Below are positions 43,498 to 51,487 of a DNA stretch of 64,000 nucleotides, one piece after another. The position numbers and the translations under genes are program-made. The stretch comes from Arthrobacter sp. CAN_C5 (lineage in GTDB: Bacteria > Actinomycetota > Actinomycetes > Actinomycetales > Micrococcaceae), in contig NZ_JAGGMZ010000001.1 in assembly GCF_017875735.1 (NCBI RefSeq), positions 2,232,001-2,296,000 of the forward strand. Reading direction: 5' to 3'. The notes under the pieces were generated by a model. That model searched no databases. It was not told the origin of the DNA and was given only the letters and a program-made list of their open reading frames with translations. How positions within the stretch are numbered: the stretch's first letter is position 1; every line of letters begins with the position of its first letter.

Positions 43498-44468
43498 CTA
43501 CAGTGATGCAACCGCTCGGGTTGGCGTGGCTTGTCGGTTCCGGCCTTGGTAGAGGCGGCGGTAGCTTGAGGGTGTGGTGTTGAGTTTCCGGCTGAAGTGG
43601 AGCCGGAAATTCGCGGTCGTTCCCAACCCAGTCCGGGAGGCAATCGCCTGTACTGTCAGGTCAGTGGTTTCCAGGAGCCGGCATGCTTCGGCGATGCGTT
43701 GATCGTTCAGCCACCTCAACGGTGTCATTCCTGCTTCAGCGGTGAATTTCCGCGTGAAACTTCCGCGGGCCCATCCGGCGTGGACGGCCATCTCCTCAAC
43801 GGTGAGCGCTTCAGCCAGGTTCTGTCTGGCCCAGGCGCAGGTGTCAGCGAAGGTAGTCAGGGGTGAGGCAACCACACGTTCCATGAACTGGACTTGGCCC
43901 CCCTCCCGGTGCGGGGCCACGACCATCCGTCGTGCGATGCTGTTGGCAGCTTCGGTTCCATAGTCCTTCCGGACCAGGTGCAGGCAGAGGTCGATGCCCG
44001 CCGCGACCCCGGCGCTGGTGCTGACGCTGCCTTGGTCGATGTACAGGACGTCCGCATCGACGGCAATCTCCGGGTACAGGGTTTGAAGGCGGGCAGCGTT
44101 TCGCCAATGGGTGGTCGCCCGCTTTCCGTCCAGGAGGCCTGCGGCTGCAAGGGCGAAGGCACCTGTGCATACCGATACCACGCGGGCGCCGTTGGCTGCG
44201 GCCTGGTTCAGAGCCTCACTGACCCCGGCGGGCGGATCGTCGAGCGGTTCGTATCCGGGCACCACGACCGTGTCCGCGGACAGGAGTGCGTCCAGGCCAT
44301 CAGGGCCAAAATAGAATACCCGGATGTGGTGAGCACCAGTCCAGGCTGGGTTGCGCAGACCCGGAAGGAGTACCGTTTCCGTTCATCCATGTGGCCGAAA
44401 ACCTGCGCTGGAATCGCAAGGTCAAAGGCGACTACACCCGGCAGTGCCAAAGCGACAACTCGGTGCAT
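43498..44468 (-). pseudogene. GlxA-type AraC regulator with a frameshift
   Basis: The N-terminal half from ATG 44468 (ALALPGVVAFDLAIPAQVFG) and the C-terminal half (VVSVCTGAFALAAAGLLDGK, then the AraC HTH ARGSFTRKFTAEAGMTPLRW) are in different frames. They join near 44305, between GYSI and GPDGLDALLSADTVVVPGYE, through a one-base shift in ATTTTGGCCC. The DJ-1/PfpI-like and HTH_18 domains are otherwise full length. A related intact gene lies at 55102-56043. Confidence 0.85.
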
Positions 44469-44496
44469 AGGGCCACTGTACTAACCAACGCACCGA

Positions 44497-44860
44497 GTGA
44501 GCAGAATCCTTTCCATACAGGGCGTTTTTGCCGAGCACTTCCACTACCGGCGCATGACAGCATGGCCGCATGATGATTTCCGGGACGCAGAAGACGACAG
44601 CGGCCGCTCCGAGGGGGCCCGGTCGTCCCCTCGGCTCTGATCCCTTGCGCAAGGGCCACATGGGCTGGCTGGTGGCCGGCGCGCTGATCACCGGGGTCGT
44701 CGCCGCACTCCTGCTGGCGGTGGCTCCCTTCATCCCGCCGACCGAGAGCGGGGTGGCCGGCGGTATTCTGGTGGGTCTGGCGCTGGGATGGGCAACGCTG
44801 GCGGCGCTCTCGGTGAGGTTCACTGATCAGCCACAACGGTGGGCTCTCGTCCCGGCCCTC
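44497..44860. repeat. Duplicated hydrolase 5' region, copy 1 of 2
   Basis: The promoter-proximal DNA and first ~95 codons match 49840-50195 (same AGAATCCTTT..CATACA..GGGCG-like upstream block, same MMISG.QKTTAAAPRGPGRP start). The match stops near the QRWAL codons. Confidence 0.8.
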
Positions 44861-45904
44861 GTGATGGGAATGGGCGGTCTCCTTCTGCTGGTTTTCGGTG
44901 CCCCGATGCAGGCAGTGCTCGCCTGGGTGGGGCCGCCGGTCTTGCTGGTGTTGGCGGTCTGGATGTTTATCCAAGTCAGTCGGCAGCTGCCCAGCCGGAC
45001 CGGCCGCCTGCTGCTCTACCCGGTGGCCGTGCTGCTGGTCCTGGCGTCGCTGGGCGGGGGCCTGGAAACAGTGCGCGGAGCCGTTCCGGCGGCGAGTCCT
45101 CCGGGGCAGGGGCAGTTGATCGACGTCGGCGGCCACCGCCTGTACCTGAACTGCACCGGCTCGGGCAGCCCCACGGTGGTGATCGAACCGGGCGCAGGCC
45201 TGACGTCGTCGGACCTCACCCTGATCGCGCCGACCGTCGCCCGTGAGACCCGGGTATGCGTCTACGACCGGGCGGGGCGCGGGTCGAGCGATCCGGCGAA
45301 CGTCGTGCAGGACGGCGCGCAGATCGCCACCGACCTGCACACGCTGCTGCAGCGCGGGAACGAGCCCGGACCTTTCGTACTGGCCGGTCATTCCTTCGGT
45401 GGCCTGTACGCCCTCACCTTCGCTGCCCGCTATCCCGAACAGGTCGCCGGATTGGTGCTGGTGGACTCGACCGCACCGGCGCCGGCGCCGGCGCCCGACG
45501 CGGCGGAGCCCGCGCTTCCCGATGACACCACGAGCCGGCTGTCGGCACTGGTCGGCGCCGCAGGGCGGTTCGGCATCGGCCCGCTCCTCGGAGTGGAGTC
45601 GGGCGATCACCTGAAGAGCGCGGTGGACGAGTACCTCCTCGCGGGGTCGTCCATGGATCAGGCTGCCGCGCTGAGGACCTTCACGGACAAGCCCCTGGTC
45701 GTCCTGACGGCCGGCAGCGGCACCAGATCCGGATGGGCCGAATCGCAGGACGCCCTCGCCACCCTGTCGACCAACACGCTGCACCGCGTCGTCGACGGAG
45801 CCACCCACGGTTCCTTGATCGGCGATGAACAGGACGCCGCCGAGACCGCCCGGGGGATCCTCGACGCCGTCACCGCAGTACGGAATGAAGCGGGTTTGCA
45901 GTGA
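44570..45904 (+). CDS. Membrane-anchored alpha/beta-hydrolase
   Basis: A 444-residue protein. The first ~170 residues form four to five transmembrane helices; the rest is an alpha/beta-hydrolase with YDRAGRGSSDPANVVQDG, the nucleophile motif VLAGHSFGGLYALTFAARYP and a final His in VVDGATHGSLIG. The active site faces either side of the membrane. The first ~95 codons and ~70 bp upstream are repeated at 49840-50195. Substrate unknown. Confidence 0.85.
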   Translation: MMISGTQKTTAAAPRGPGRPLGSDPLRKGHMGWLVAGALITGVVAALLLAVAPFIPPTESGVAGGILVGLALGWATLAALSVRFTDQPQRWALVPALVMGMGGLLLLVFGAPMQAVLAWVGPPVLLVLAVWMFIQVSRQLPSRTGRLLLYPVAVLLVLASLGGGLETVRGAVPAASPPGQGQLIDVGGHRLYLNCTGSGSPTVVIEPGAGLTSSDLTLIAPTVARETRVCVYDRAGRGSSDPANVVQDGAQIATDLHTLLQRGNEPGPFVLAGHSFGGLYALTFAARYPEQVAGLVLVDSTAPAPAPAPDAAEPALPDDTTSRLSALVGAAGRFGIGPLLGVESGDHLKSAVDEYLLAGSSMDQAAALRTFTDKPLVVLTAGSGTRSGWAESQDALATLSTNTLHRVVDGATHGSLIGDEQDAAETARGILDAVTAVRNEAGLQ

Positions 45905-46268
45905 ATGGCCTCAACACATACACCCTTGCTCGCCAAACAAGACTAAGTCGGGTCTACACGACACGAGCGGGACGGGACTTGCTTGATCACAAACGGCAAC
46001 AACGCCAACCCGCCATCGTCGACGAACCGAACCGGAGTCCTCGCAACATCATCACGGCGGAGGACTTCACCGCTCCCGCCACCGTGCCCGCTCGGTCGCT
46101 CATCAAGTGAGAGTGAATCGAACGGCGCCAGCGTGCGCTCCGCCATACCCAGCTCATTGGACCTACTCCCATAGGGATGACAGAGAACGCGAACGAGTTT
46201 CCGAGTCGGGCGGTCATGTACGAGTAAAGGATTACCGTTTGCCCGGCGCCGGCGGGCAAAGAGCGGGG
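45905..46268. other. Intergenic region of ~360 bp
   Basis: No gene supported. The frame of the serine hydrolase is open back to 46107 but lacks a signal-peptide-like start there; the region likely holds its promoter. Confidence 0.4.
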
Positions 46269-47768
46269 ATGTGGCTGGTCGTAATCGGCGTCCTGATCTG
46301 CGTTGCACTGACGCTGTCGACCACCAGAGCTCACGCGGGCGGGCCGGACACCCTGGACATTGCGGCGATCGACGGGTTCCTCGAGAACCAGATGGGCGCA
46401 GCAGCGATTCCGGGTCTTGCCGTGGCAATCACGCAGGGCGATCAGGTAGTGCACGTCCGCGGGTTCGGCCATGACTCGCTGGGACGGCCGGTGACGGGCG
46501 ACACCCCGTTCCGGATCGCTTCGTTGAGCAAGTCGTTCACATCACTGGCGGTACTCCAGCTCGTCGACGCCGGTTTGGTCTCGCTGGACGACCCTGTTGT
46601 CGCACATCTCCCTGAGTTCCGCTTGAACGACCCACGCGGGTCCGACATCACCGTCCGGCAACTGCTCAACCACACGACAGGACTTGCCGACGGCACCAGT
46701 CCCGACCTCAGTCGTAACCAGCCGGACTCTCTCGCCGAGGCAACTGCAGCCCTCACCGCTGTGGAACTCGTCGCCACGCCCGGCGCCCAGTGGAACTATC
46801 ACAACCCGAACTATGAAATCGCCGCACGCCTCGTGGAAGTCGTCAGTGGAGAGACATTCGAGCACTATCTTCAACGCCACGTTTTCCAACCCCTCGGAAT
46901 GATCTCGAGTGTCACGACGAGAACGGACAACGAACGAGTCGAAGGGCTCGCAGACGGGCATGTCGTACTGTACGGGACGCCAGTCGGGACGCGGGGGCCG
47001 GGCCTATTTGCTGCGGGGTCCGGGGGCGTGGTCAGTACGGCCTCCGACATGGCTCGGTGGCTTGCTGTGCACACGAATTACGGGATGACTGCCGACGGCA
47101 GCCGCATTTTATCTAAGCAAGGGCTGATTTCGATGCACACCCCGAGCGCACCAAACGGGTACGCGCTCGGATGGGATACGGACGGACCAGTCGCGGCACC
47201 GACTCGTCTGGAACACAGCGGCAACTTGCTCACGTTTAGCGCTTTTCAGGTGCTGTTGCCTTCCGACGACATCGGTGTCGCGGTGCTGTTCAATAGCAGC
47301 ACTGCATTCCTGGACGAGCAATCAACCATCATCTCCCGCGTCATCGACCTTATTGAAGGCGCTGACGTCCCACCGAGCGATACGTTGACACGCACCGACG
47401 TTACGAATGCAATTCTTGCCCTGCTCACCGTCGGCGCCGTGGCTCTAGGAACTCGTCTTACGATGCTTTCTCGGCGCTGGGCCAGTCGGAGCGGTGCATC
47501 CCAGACACACTTGGCGCTAAGCACTGTCCCATATGTTGCGGTGCTGGGGCTATGCGCGGCGTTTCCGCGCATAGCCCAGCTGGCTTACGGCCGGGAAGTG
47601 ACCTGGGTCGCCGCCGCCTACGGCTGGCCAGCCCTGGTGATCTTCGTCCTCACAACAGGACTGGCTGCGCTCACCGTTCTGAGCACTCGGGTGCTGCGCC
47701 TGCATCAACGCAGGCGCGCTCTGAAATGCCCGGCAACGGCGGGGCAACCAGTGCCGGCGCCTCTGTAG
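46269..47768 (+). CDS. Serine hydrolase (class C beta-lactamase family), membrane-bound
   Basis: ATG 46269 gives a clean signal peptide (WLVVIGVLICVALTL... AHA). The beta-lactamase/DD-peptidase domain follows: S85-x-x-K88 in RIASLSKSF, a YHNPNY Tyr motif and an HSG motif (LEHSGNLLTFSAF). The last ~140 residues add about four transmembrane helices. This 'Beta-lactamase family plus membrane tail' layout is common in Gram-positives, with esterase or peptidase-like roles; drug resistance is not implied. 499 residues. Confidence 0.85.
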   Translation: MWLVVIGVLICVALTLSTTRAHAGGPDTLDIAAIDGFLENQMGAAAIPGLAVAITQGDQVVHVRGFGHDSLGRPVTGDTPFRIASLSKSFTSLAVLQLVDAGLVSLDDPVVAHLPEFRLNDPRGSDITVRQLLNHTTGLADGTSPDLSRNQPDSLAEATAALTAVELVATPGAQWNYHNPNYEIAARLVEVVSGETFEHYLQRHVFQPLGMISSVTTRTDNERVEGLADGHVVLYGTPVGTRGPGLFAAGSGGVVSTASDMARWLAVHTNYGMTADGSRILSKQGLISMHTPSAPNGYALGWDTDGPVAAPTRLEHSGNLLTFSAFQVLLPSDDIGVAVLFNSSTAFLDEQSTIISRVIDLIEGADVPPSDTLTRTDVTNAILALLTVGAVALGTRLTMLSRRWASRSGASQTHLALSTVPYVAVLGLCAAFPRIAQLAYGREVTWVAAAYGWPALVIFVLTTGLAALTVLSTRVLRLHQRRRALKCPATAGQPVPAPL

Positions 47769-47863
47769 CACCACCACCTACACGCATCACCCTATGATGG
47801 CTAACTTGCTCGCCGATGGGCTCAACGACCTTGACCCACACCGCACCAATAGGGAAGAGCCAA

Positions 47864-48344
47864 ATGCCACCCCATGAAGTTCGAGCCACGCCACGACCGA
47901 TCCGCTCACCGACAGACGTGCCAACGGCCGCCATGGTGTGGGGAGCGGTCGTCGGAACAGGGCAAGCCGCCTCACCGCTGGTGGCATGGTGGCTCCCACC
48001 GTCCGCTGTCTATGCTTTGGGTCTTGCCGTGATCGTCTCGGCCTATATCGGATTCGCTGTGGCCGACGGGCGTATCCGTGTGCTCTTAGTCGAAATCGGC
48101 GTCGCCGCAGCCTTCGTCGTGGTCGCTGCAACAGCGATCACGGGATCACGGGATCACGGGATCACGGGATCACGGGATCACGGGATCAGCATGGACCATA
48201 GTCGCCTCGCTGACCGCGCACGGACTGAAAGACCTGTGGCAACATCGCACGCAGTTCGTACGTAACACACGGTGGTGGCCACCGTTCTGCGCCACTGTCG
48301 ACTTCGTCGCCGCGACGATTCTTGCAGTACTTCTCCTTAGGTAG
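47864..48344 (+). pseudogene. Membrane protein split by an octanucleotide repeat
   Basis: ATG 47864 follows GGGAAGAG. The first ~90 residues (WGAVVGTGQAASPLVAWW, VIVSAYIGFAVADGRIRVLL) are normal membrane protein. Six GATCACGG units then intervene (48136-48183). After them the sensible continuation (TIVASLTAHGLKDLWQHRTQ, then WWPPFCATVDFVAATILAVL) is in another frame that ends at TAG 48342. In the current frame the product is a junk tail to 48265. Seven or four units would restore a ~160-residue protein, so it may be phase variable and currently OFF. Family unknown to me. Confidence 0.75.
48136..48188. repeat. Octanucleotide tandem repeat (GATCACGG)6
   Basis: Six perfect copies of the 8-bp unit GATCACGG (48136-48183) followed by a partial GATCA. 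Because 8 is not a multiple of 3, every gain or loss of a unit shifts the reading frame of the gene it lies in. None of the repeat's three frames contains a stop. Confidence 0.95.
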
Positions 48345-48723
48345 TGAATACCAATGCGTGATCCTGTGTAGTCCGCAGGAGACAGGACTGCAATCTCCAA
48401 GAACCGGCGCAATTGGGACGTCTCATCATCGCCCCGAAGGGGTGCAGCTCGTCGCAGCACTTCGCGTGCTCGTCCTTGTCACGACTCAGGCTTCGCTTGC
48501 GTGCCTGCTCGCCGTGGCAGCACCCTTCACCGTCGGTTTCGTCGGTGCGAGCTGAAATGGGAAGGGGATAAGCACGCGCAGTCACAGTGGGCTAAAGATC
48601 AGCAAGTTAGATCAAGCAGCACCAGAGATGAGACTCAACAGAATTGAGCACCCTACCATGACGTCCTTAAACCAGTATTTCTTCTGCACTGATGAGAGAA
48701 AAGAACATGGATATGCCCAGAAA
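48345..48723. other. Gap of ~380 bp without a convincing gene
   Basis: A short hydrophobic frame (LVAALRVLVLVTTQASLACL, ending at 48555) may be the scrap of a membrane protein, but it has no clear start. Otherwise nothing is seen. Confidence 0.35.
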
Positions 48724-49041
48724 ATGACTCACACCGACCAGGAAATTCAGTATTTTCGGGTACTCCAGTCGGTGGCACTCTGCCTTAGTACTAGCACCGA
48801 GGCGCTCGAACAGATCCCTCACGATGAACTACACGGGGACGACCAAACTGCACTCCTTTGGATGCACACATCCCTCGATGACATGCTTGCCACCATTCAC
48901 GGGCTCTTGCAGGCGCGCGATCATCGCTATCCCCAAATAAATGTATATGTACGGCCACTAAAATCGATGTGTACGTTCCGTCGCAAAGCGACATGCACCT
49001 ACTGTTGCGAGGCGAGATGTGCGCGTACTGTCACCGGGTGA
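48724..49041 (+). CDS. Small hypothetical protein, paralogue of the one at 2.6 kb
   Basis: From ATG 48724 the first ~70 residues share RVLQSVA, LLWMHTSLDDMLATIHGL and HR motifs with the protein at 2563-2832. The last ~35 residues (a Cys/Arg-rich tail with CTYCCEARCAR) come from a repeat-containing DNA stretch (48968-49046) and are probably not native, so the true C-terminus may be lost. Function unknown. The surrounding DNA is less GC-rich than most of the window. Confidence 0.55.
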   Translation: MTHTDQEIQYFRVLQSVALCLSTSTEALEQIPHDELHGDDQTALLWMHTSLDDMLATIHGLLQARDHRYPQINVYVRPLKSMCTFRRKATCTYCCEARCARTVTG

Positions 49042-49046
49042 GTCCA
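48968..49046. repeat. Three degenerate ~26-bp repeats, possible IS end
   Basis: Blocks starting TGTACGTTCCGTCGCAAAGC, TGCACCTACTGTTGCGAGGC and TGCGCGTACTGTCACCGGGT follow one another at ~26-bp spacing, the first containing the palindrome GTCGC-AAA-GCGAC. Multiple short repeats at a terminus are a feature of IS21-type elements, but no istA/istB is present. Confidence 0.35.
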
Positions 49047-49168
49047 CTACTCACTTGCTTCGGAGCTGGTAGAGCAAGCAATCGGATTGCCGGAAGTACG
49101 GCTGGGCTGGGAGCCGGCAAAGCCGAGCCACCCCATCACGTGGCCGTGCTGAAGTATGGTTGATCCCG

Positions 49169-49518
49169 TTACAGAAGTTGTGGTTGCATCGGTCTGCGGG
49201 TAATCAAAGTGGCTTCCAGATCGTCACGAATCCGCATACTCTTGTAGGACGCATTTATCACCCGCGGAGTCAGAAAATGTAGTCGCGCCTTTCCTTGTAT
49301 TAGAAGGGCTGCGAGTGCGCCCAAGAGTGCGATAGTTCCGTCGTATATAAAGGCGGCTGAGAAGCCGTCCGTCGGGGTAGATGCATTCCCCAGCAAAGCG
49401 ACACAGATAATCCATATATCTGTGTATCCATAACCACTATGAACTGTGCTGTCGCGATAAGTTTATGTACAAGCGCGAGCCAGCTGTGCGAGGCCGACGG
49501 TGCAGCTAAGTCTGACAT
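49169..49518 (-). pseudogene. DHA2-type MFS transporter collapsed to its two ends
   Basis: ATG 49518 starts MSDLAAPSASHSWLALVHKL with QFIVVMDTQI, the first helix of 14-TMS drug exporters (cf. QFMVVLDTSI). Shortly after, in another frame, comes GNASTPTDGFSAAFIYDGTI and ALLGALAALLI, the last helix of the same family. All helices in between are deleted and the frames no longer match. Confidence 0.55.
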
Positions 49519-49839
49519 CTCAAACTCCGATGGTTGGGTGCTTTGTTGCTGAAGGAGGGTGCCTACGATAGGCGCTGACGGCGCGAACCTCGTCGTCCAA
49601 AGTCCTTTTTGATACCCAATCCGGGGCCTTTTGTAATTTTTTACCATATCCCGTAGGGCACTCATGAGCTTCAGGTGATTTCATCAAGGACCTCACTGCT
49701 TCGAGCGCTTCGGTCCTCGCGCAGGACTTCAAGGGCGGCGAAACAAGTCTGTCGTCGGGAACAACTTCTTCTAAGTCATCGACCCTCAGGGCATCCGGCC
49801 GCTACATGAGACTCCCGTCGTCGTCCGGCTGGCCGGGAT

Positions 49840-50195
49840 TTGGCAGAATCCTTTTCATACAAGGTGTTTTTGCGGTGCACTTTCACTACCGGCGAATGAC
49901 AGCATGATCGCATGATGATTTCCGGGGCGCAGAAGACGACAGCGGCCGCTCCGAGGGGGCCCGGTCGTCCCCTCGGCTCTGTTCCCTTGGGCAAGGGCCA
50001 CATTGGCTGGCTGGTAGCCGGCGCCCTGATGGTCGGGGTCGTCGCCGCTCTCCTGCTGGCTGCGGCTCCCTTCATCCCGGCGACGGAGAGCGGTGTGACC
50101 GGGGGGATCCTGCTGGGCTTCGCGGTGGGATGGGCCCTGGTAGCTGTGCTGTCGGTGAGGTTCACGGACCAGCCGCAGCGCTGGGCCTTGGGTCC
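49840..50195. repeat. Duplicated hydrolase 5' region, copy 2 of 2
   Basis: Matches 44497-44860, including ~70 bp of upstream sequence. It ends where the protein similarity ends (QRWAL), after which unrelated DNA begins. Confidence 0.8.
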
Positions 50196-50253
50196 CCTCT
50201 CTGCCCGCAAGGCAGCACGCCAGAACCCCATCGACGCCCTCCGGTACGAATGA
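49912..50253 (+). pseudogene. Hydrolase N-terminus fused to an ABC-permease tail
   Basis: The first ~93 residues repeat the membrane segment of the hydrolase at 44570 (MMISGAQKTTAAAPRGPGRP). The last ~20, GPLSARKAARQNPIDALRYE, are the typical C-terminus of MacB/FtsX-type ABC permeases (PARRAARLDPIEALRYE). The ORF is therefore a recombination product of two unrelated genes, with three helices and no enzymatic domain. Confidence 0.75.
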
Positions 50254-50315
50254 TGCATCCGGATACGCTTCCCGATCCACAATCAAACAACCCCACAGTC
50301 CCCGAAAGGACCACC

Positions 50316-50702
50316 ATGACCGAAACCAACAGCCTCTCCCCCGCTTACCTTCAAACCTGCCGTGACGCCCTCGCCCAGGAACAGGCCGCAAGCCTCGCCG
50401 CGACCAACGGATGGGAACACGTCGACCGGGACCAGGTCCACGCCGACTGGGACGAGATCTACCGCGAACTCGCCCAGGACCTCGAACAGCGCAACCCCCA
50501 GAACGACGCCACCCAGGACCTGATCCACCGGCACTACCAAATCGCCTGCCGGTTCTACACCCCCAGCAAGGAGGCCTACATCGGCATGGCGCTGTTCTAT
50601 CGGGAGAACGAGGACATGCGCATGTTCCACAACGGCTACCACCAGGACCTGGTCGAATTCCTCGTCCCGGCCATCACCACTTACGCCCAACACCGGCTCT
50701 AA
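50316..50702 (+). CDS. Stand-alone TipAS-domain protein
   Basis: ATG 50316 follows AAAGGA. The 128-residue all-helical protein (WDEIYRELAQDLEQRNPQND, DLIHRHYQIACRFY, FHNGYHQDLVEFLVPAITTY) fits the TipAS/TipAL antibiotic-recognition domain, which binds thiopeptides and other amphipathic drugs. The MerR DNA-binding part of TipAL is missing, as in natural TipAS products. It could act as a drug sponge; no regulator is encoded nearby. Confidence 0.7.
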   Translation: MTETNSLSPAYLQTCRDALAQEQAASLAATNGWEHVDRDQVHADWDEIYRELAQDLEQRNPQNDATQDLIHRHYQIACRFYTPSKEAYIGMALFYRENEDMRMFHNGYHQDLVEFLVPAITTYAQHRL

Positions 50703-51487
50703 AACGACCCGCCGCTGGCCAAAGCTCCCCGGGCCGGTCCAACAATGGGGAACCCCATAGCCCGTGGATGTCTGACCGCACCCCTGGTCTATGGGCGGCA
50801 GGATGAGCAATTCACTATAGCCCCGCCGGATGATCACCGCCTGGTTCTCACCTCAACCATGTCCCCTCGTAGGCGCGGTGCGCTGCTGATCATAGGGGTC
50901 CCTCGCAAACGGGCATTGTTCGGCCATGTGAGTCGGAAGCGGCATCCCGAGAGTCCGTCGTCTCGGCGGAGTTCGGGTGGAAAGGGGTGAGGGCTCCGTA
51001 GAACTGGTAACGGCCCAGCAATCGACGCCAAAGGAAGCTCTGAAGGTCTCCAGGAGGTCCAACCCGGAGGACATGAGAACTGCACAAGCGGGGCACGTGC
51101 TTCAGCTCACCTTGAGCCACCGGAAGCAGTTACGAACAGCTTCTGCAGGACATCTTTGGGCCCGGGTTTTCAACCCCCTTCCGCGCGGAGGACCTCGGGG
51201 AGGCGGACTTGACAGGATCCAGTCGCTTCGGACAAGCCCTGCCCGCATGGGTTGGTGAAGCCGTCGCCCCCGCGGGAGGCATCCGCGCGAACATAATCAC
51301 CATGCGCGGCTTCCTTCGGTCGGTTCTCGATGGGACAGCGCGGGGCCTCCCTGACACAACCTGGGTCCGAACCGACCCGGTGAGGGATCCTCGAACGGAC
51401 AGGGGCACCGTTGTAGGCGTAGATGATGCCAGTACAATTTCGACGGGGCTTATTGGCCCCGAATTAGCGGATTGGCAGAGGGGTTTG
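50703..51487. other. Gap of ~785 bp without a convincing gene
   Basis: Frames on both strands lack family signals and good starts. The frame of the next MFS gene is open back to 51209, but the extra residues are not membrane-protein-like. A small GGAGGTCC-AACC-CGGAGGAC inverted repeat lies near 51053. Confidence 0.4.

Noticed and set aside
46269..47768. Clinically relevant beta-lactamase
   Set aside because: The SxxK/Tyr/HxG family is broad; the C-terminal membrane helices and lack of ampC-like context point to an esterase/peptidase-like serine hydrolase.
48136..48188. CRISPR array or transcription-factor site array
   Set aside because: The units are head-to-tail 8-mers with no spacers and lie within a coding sequence.
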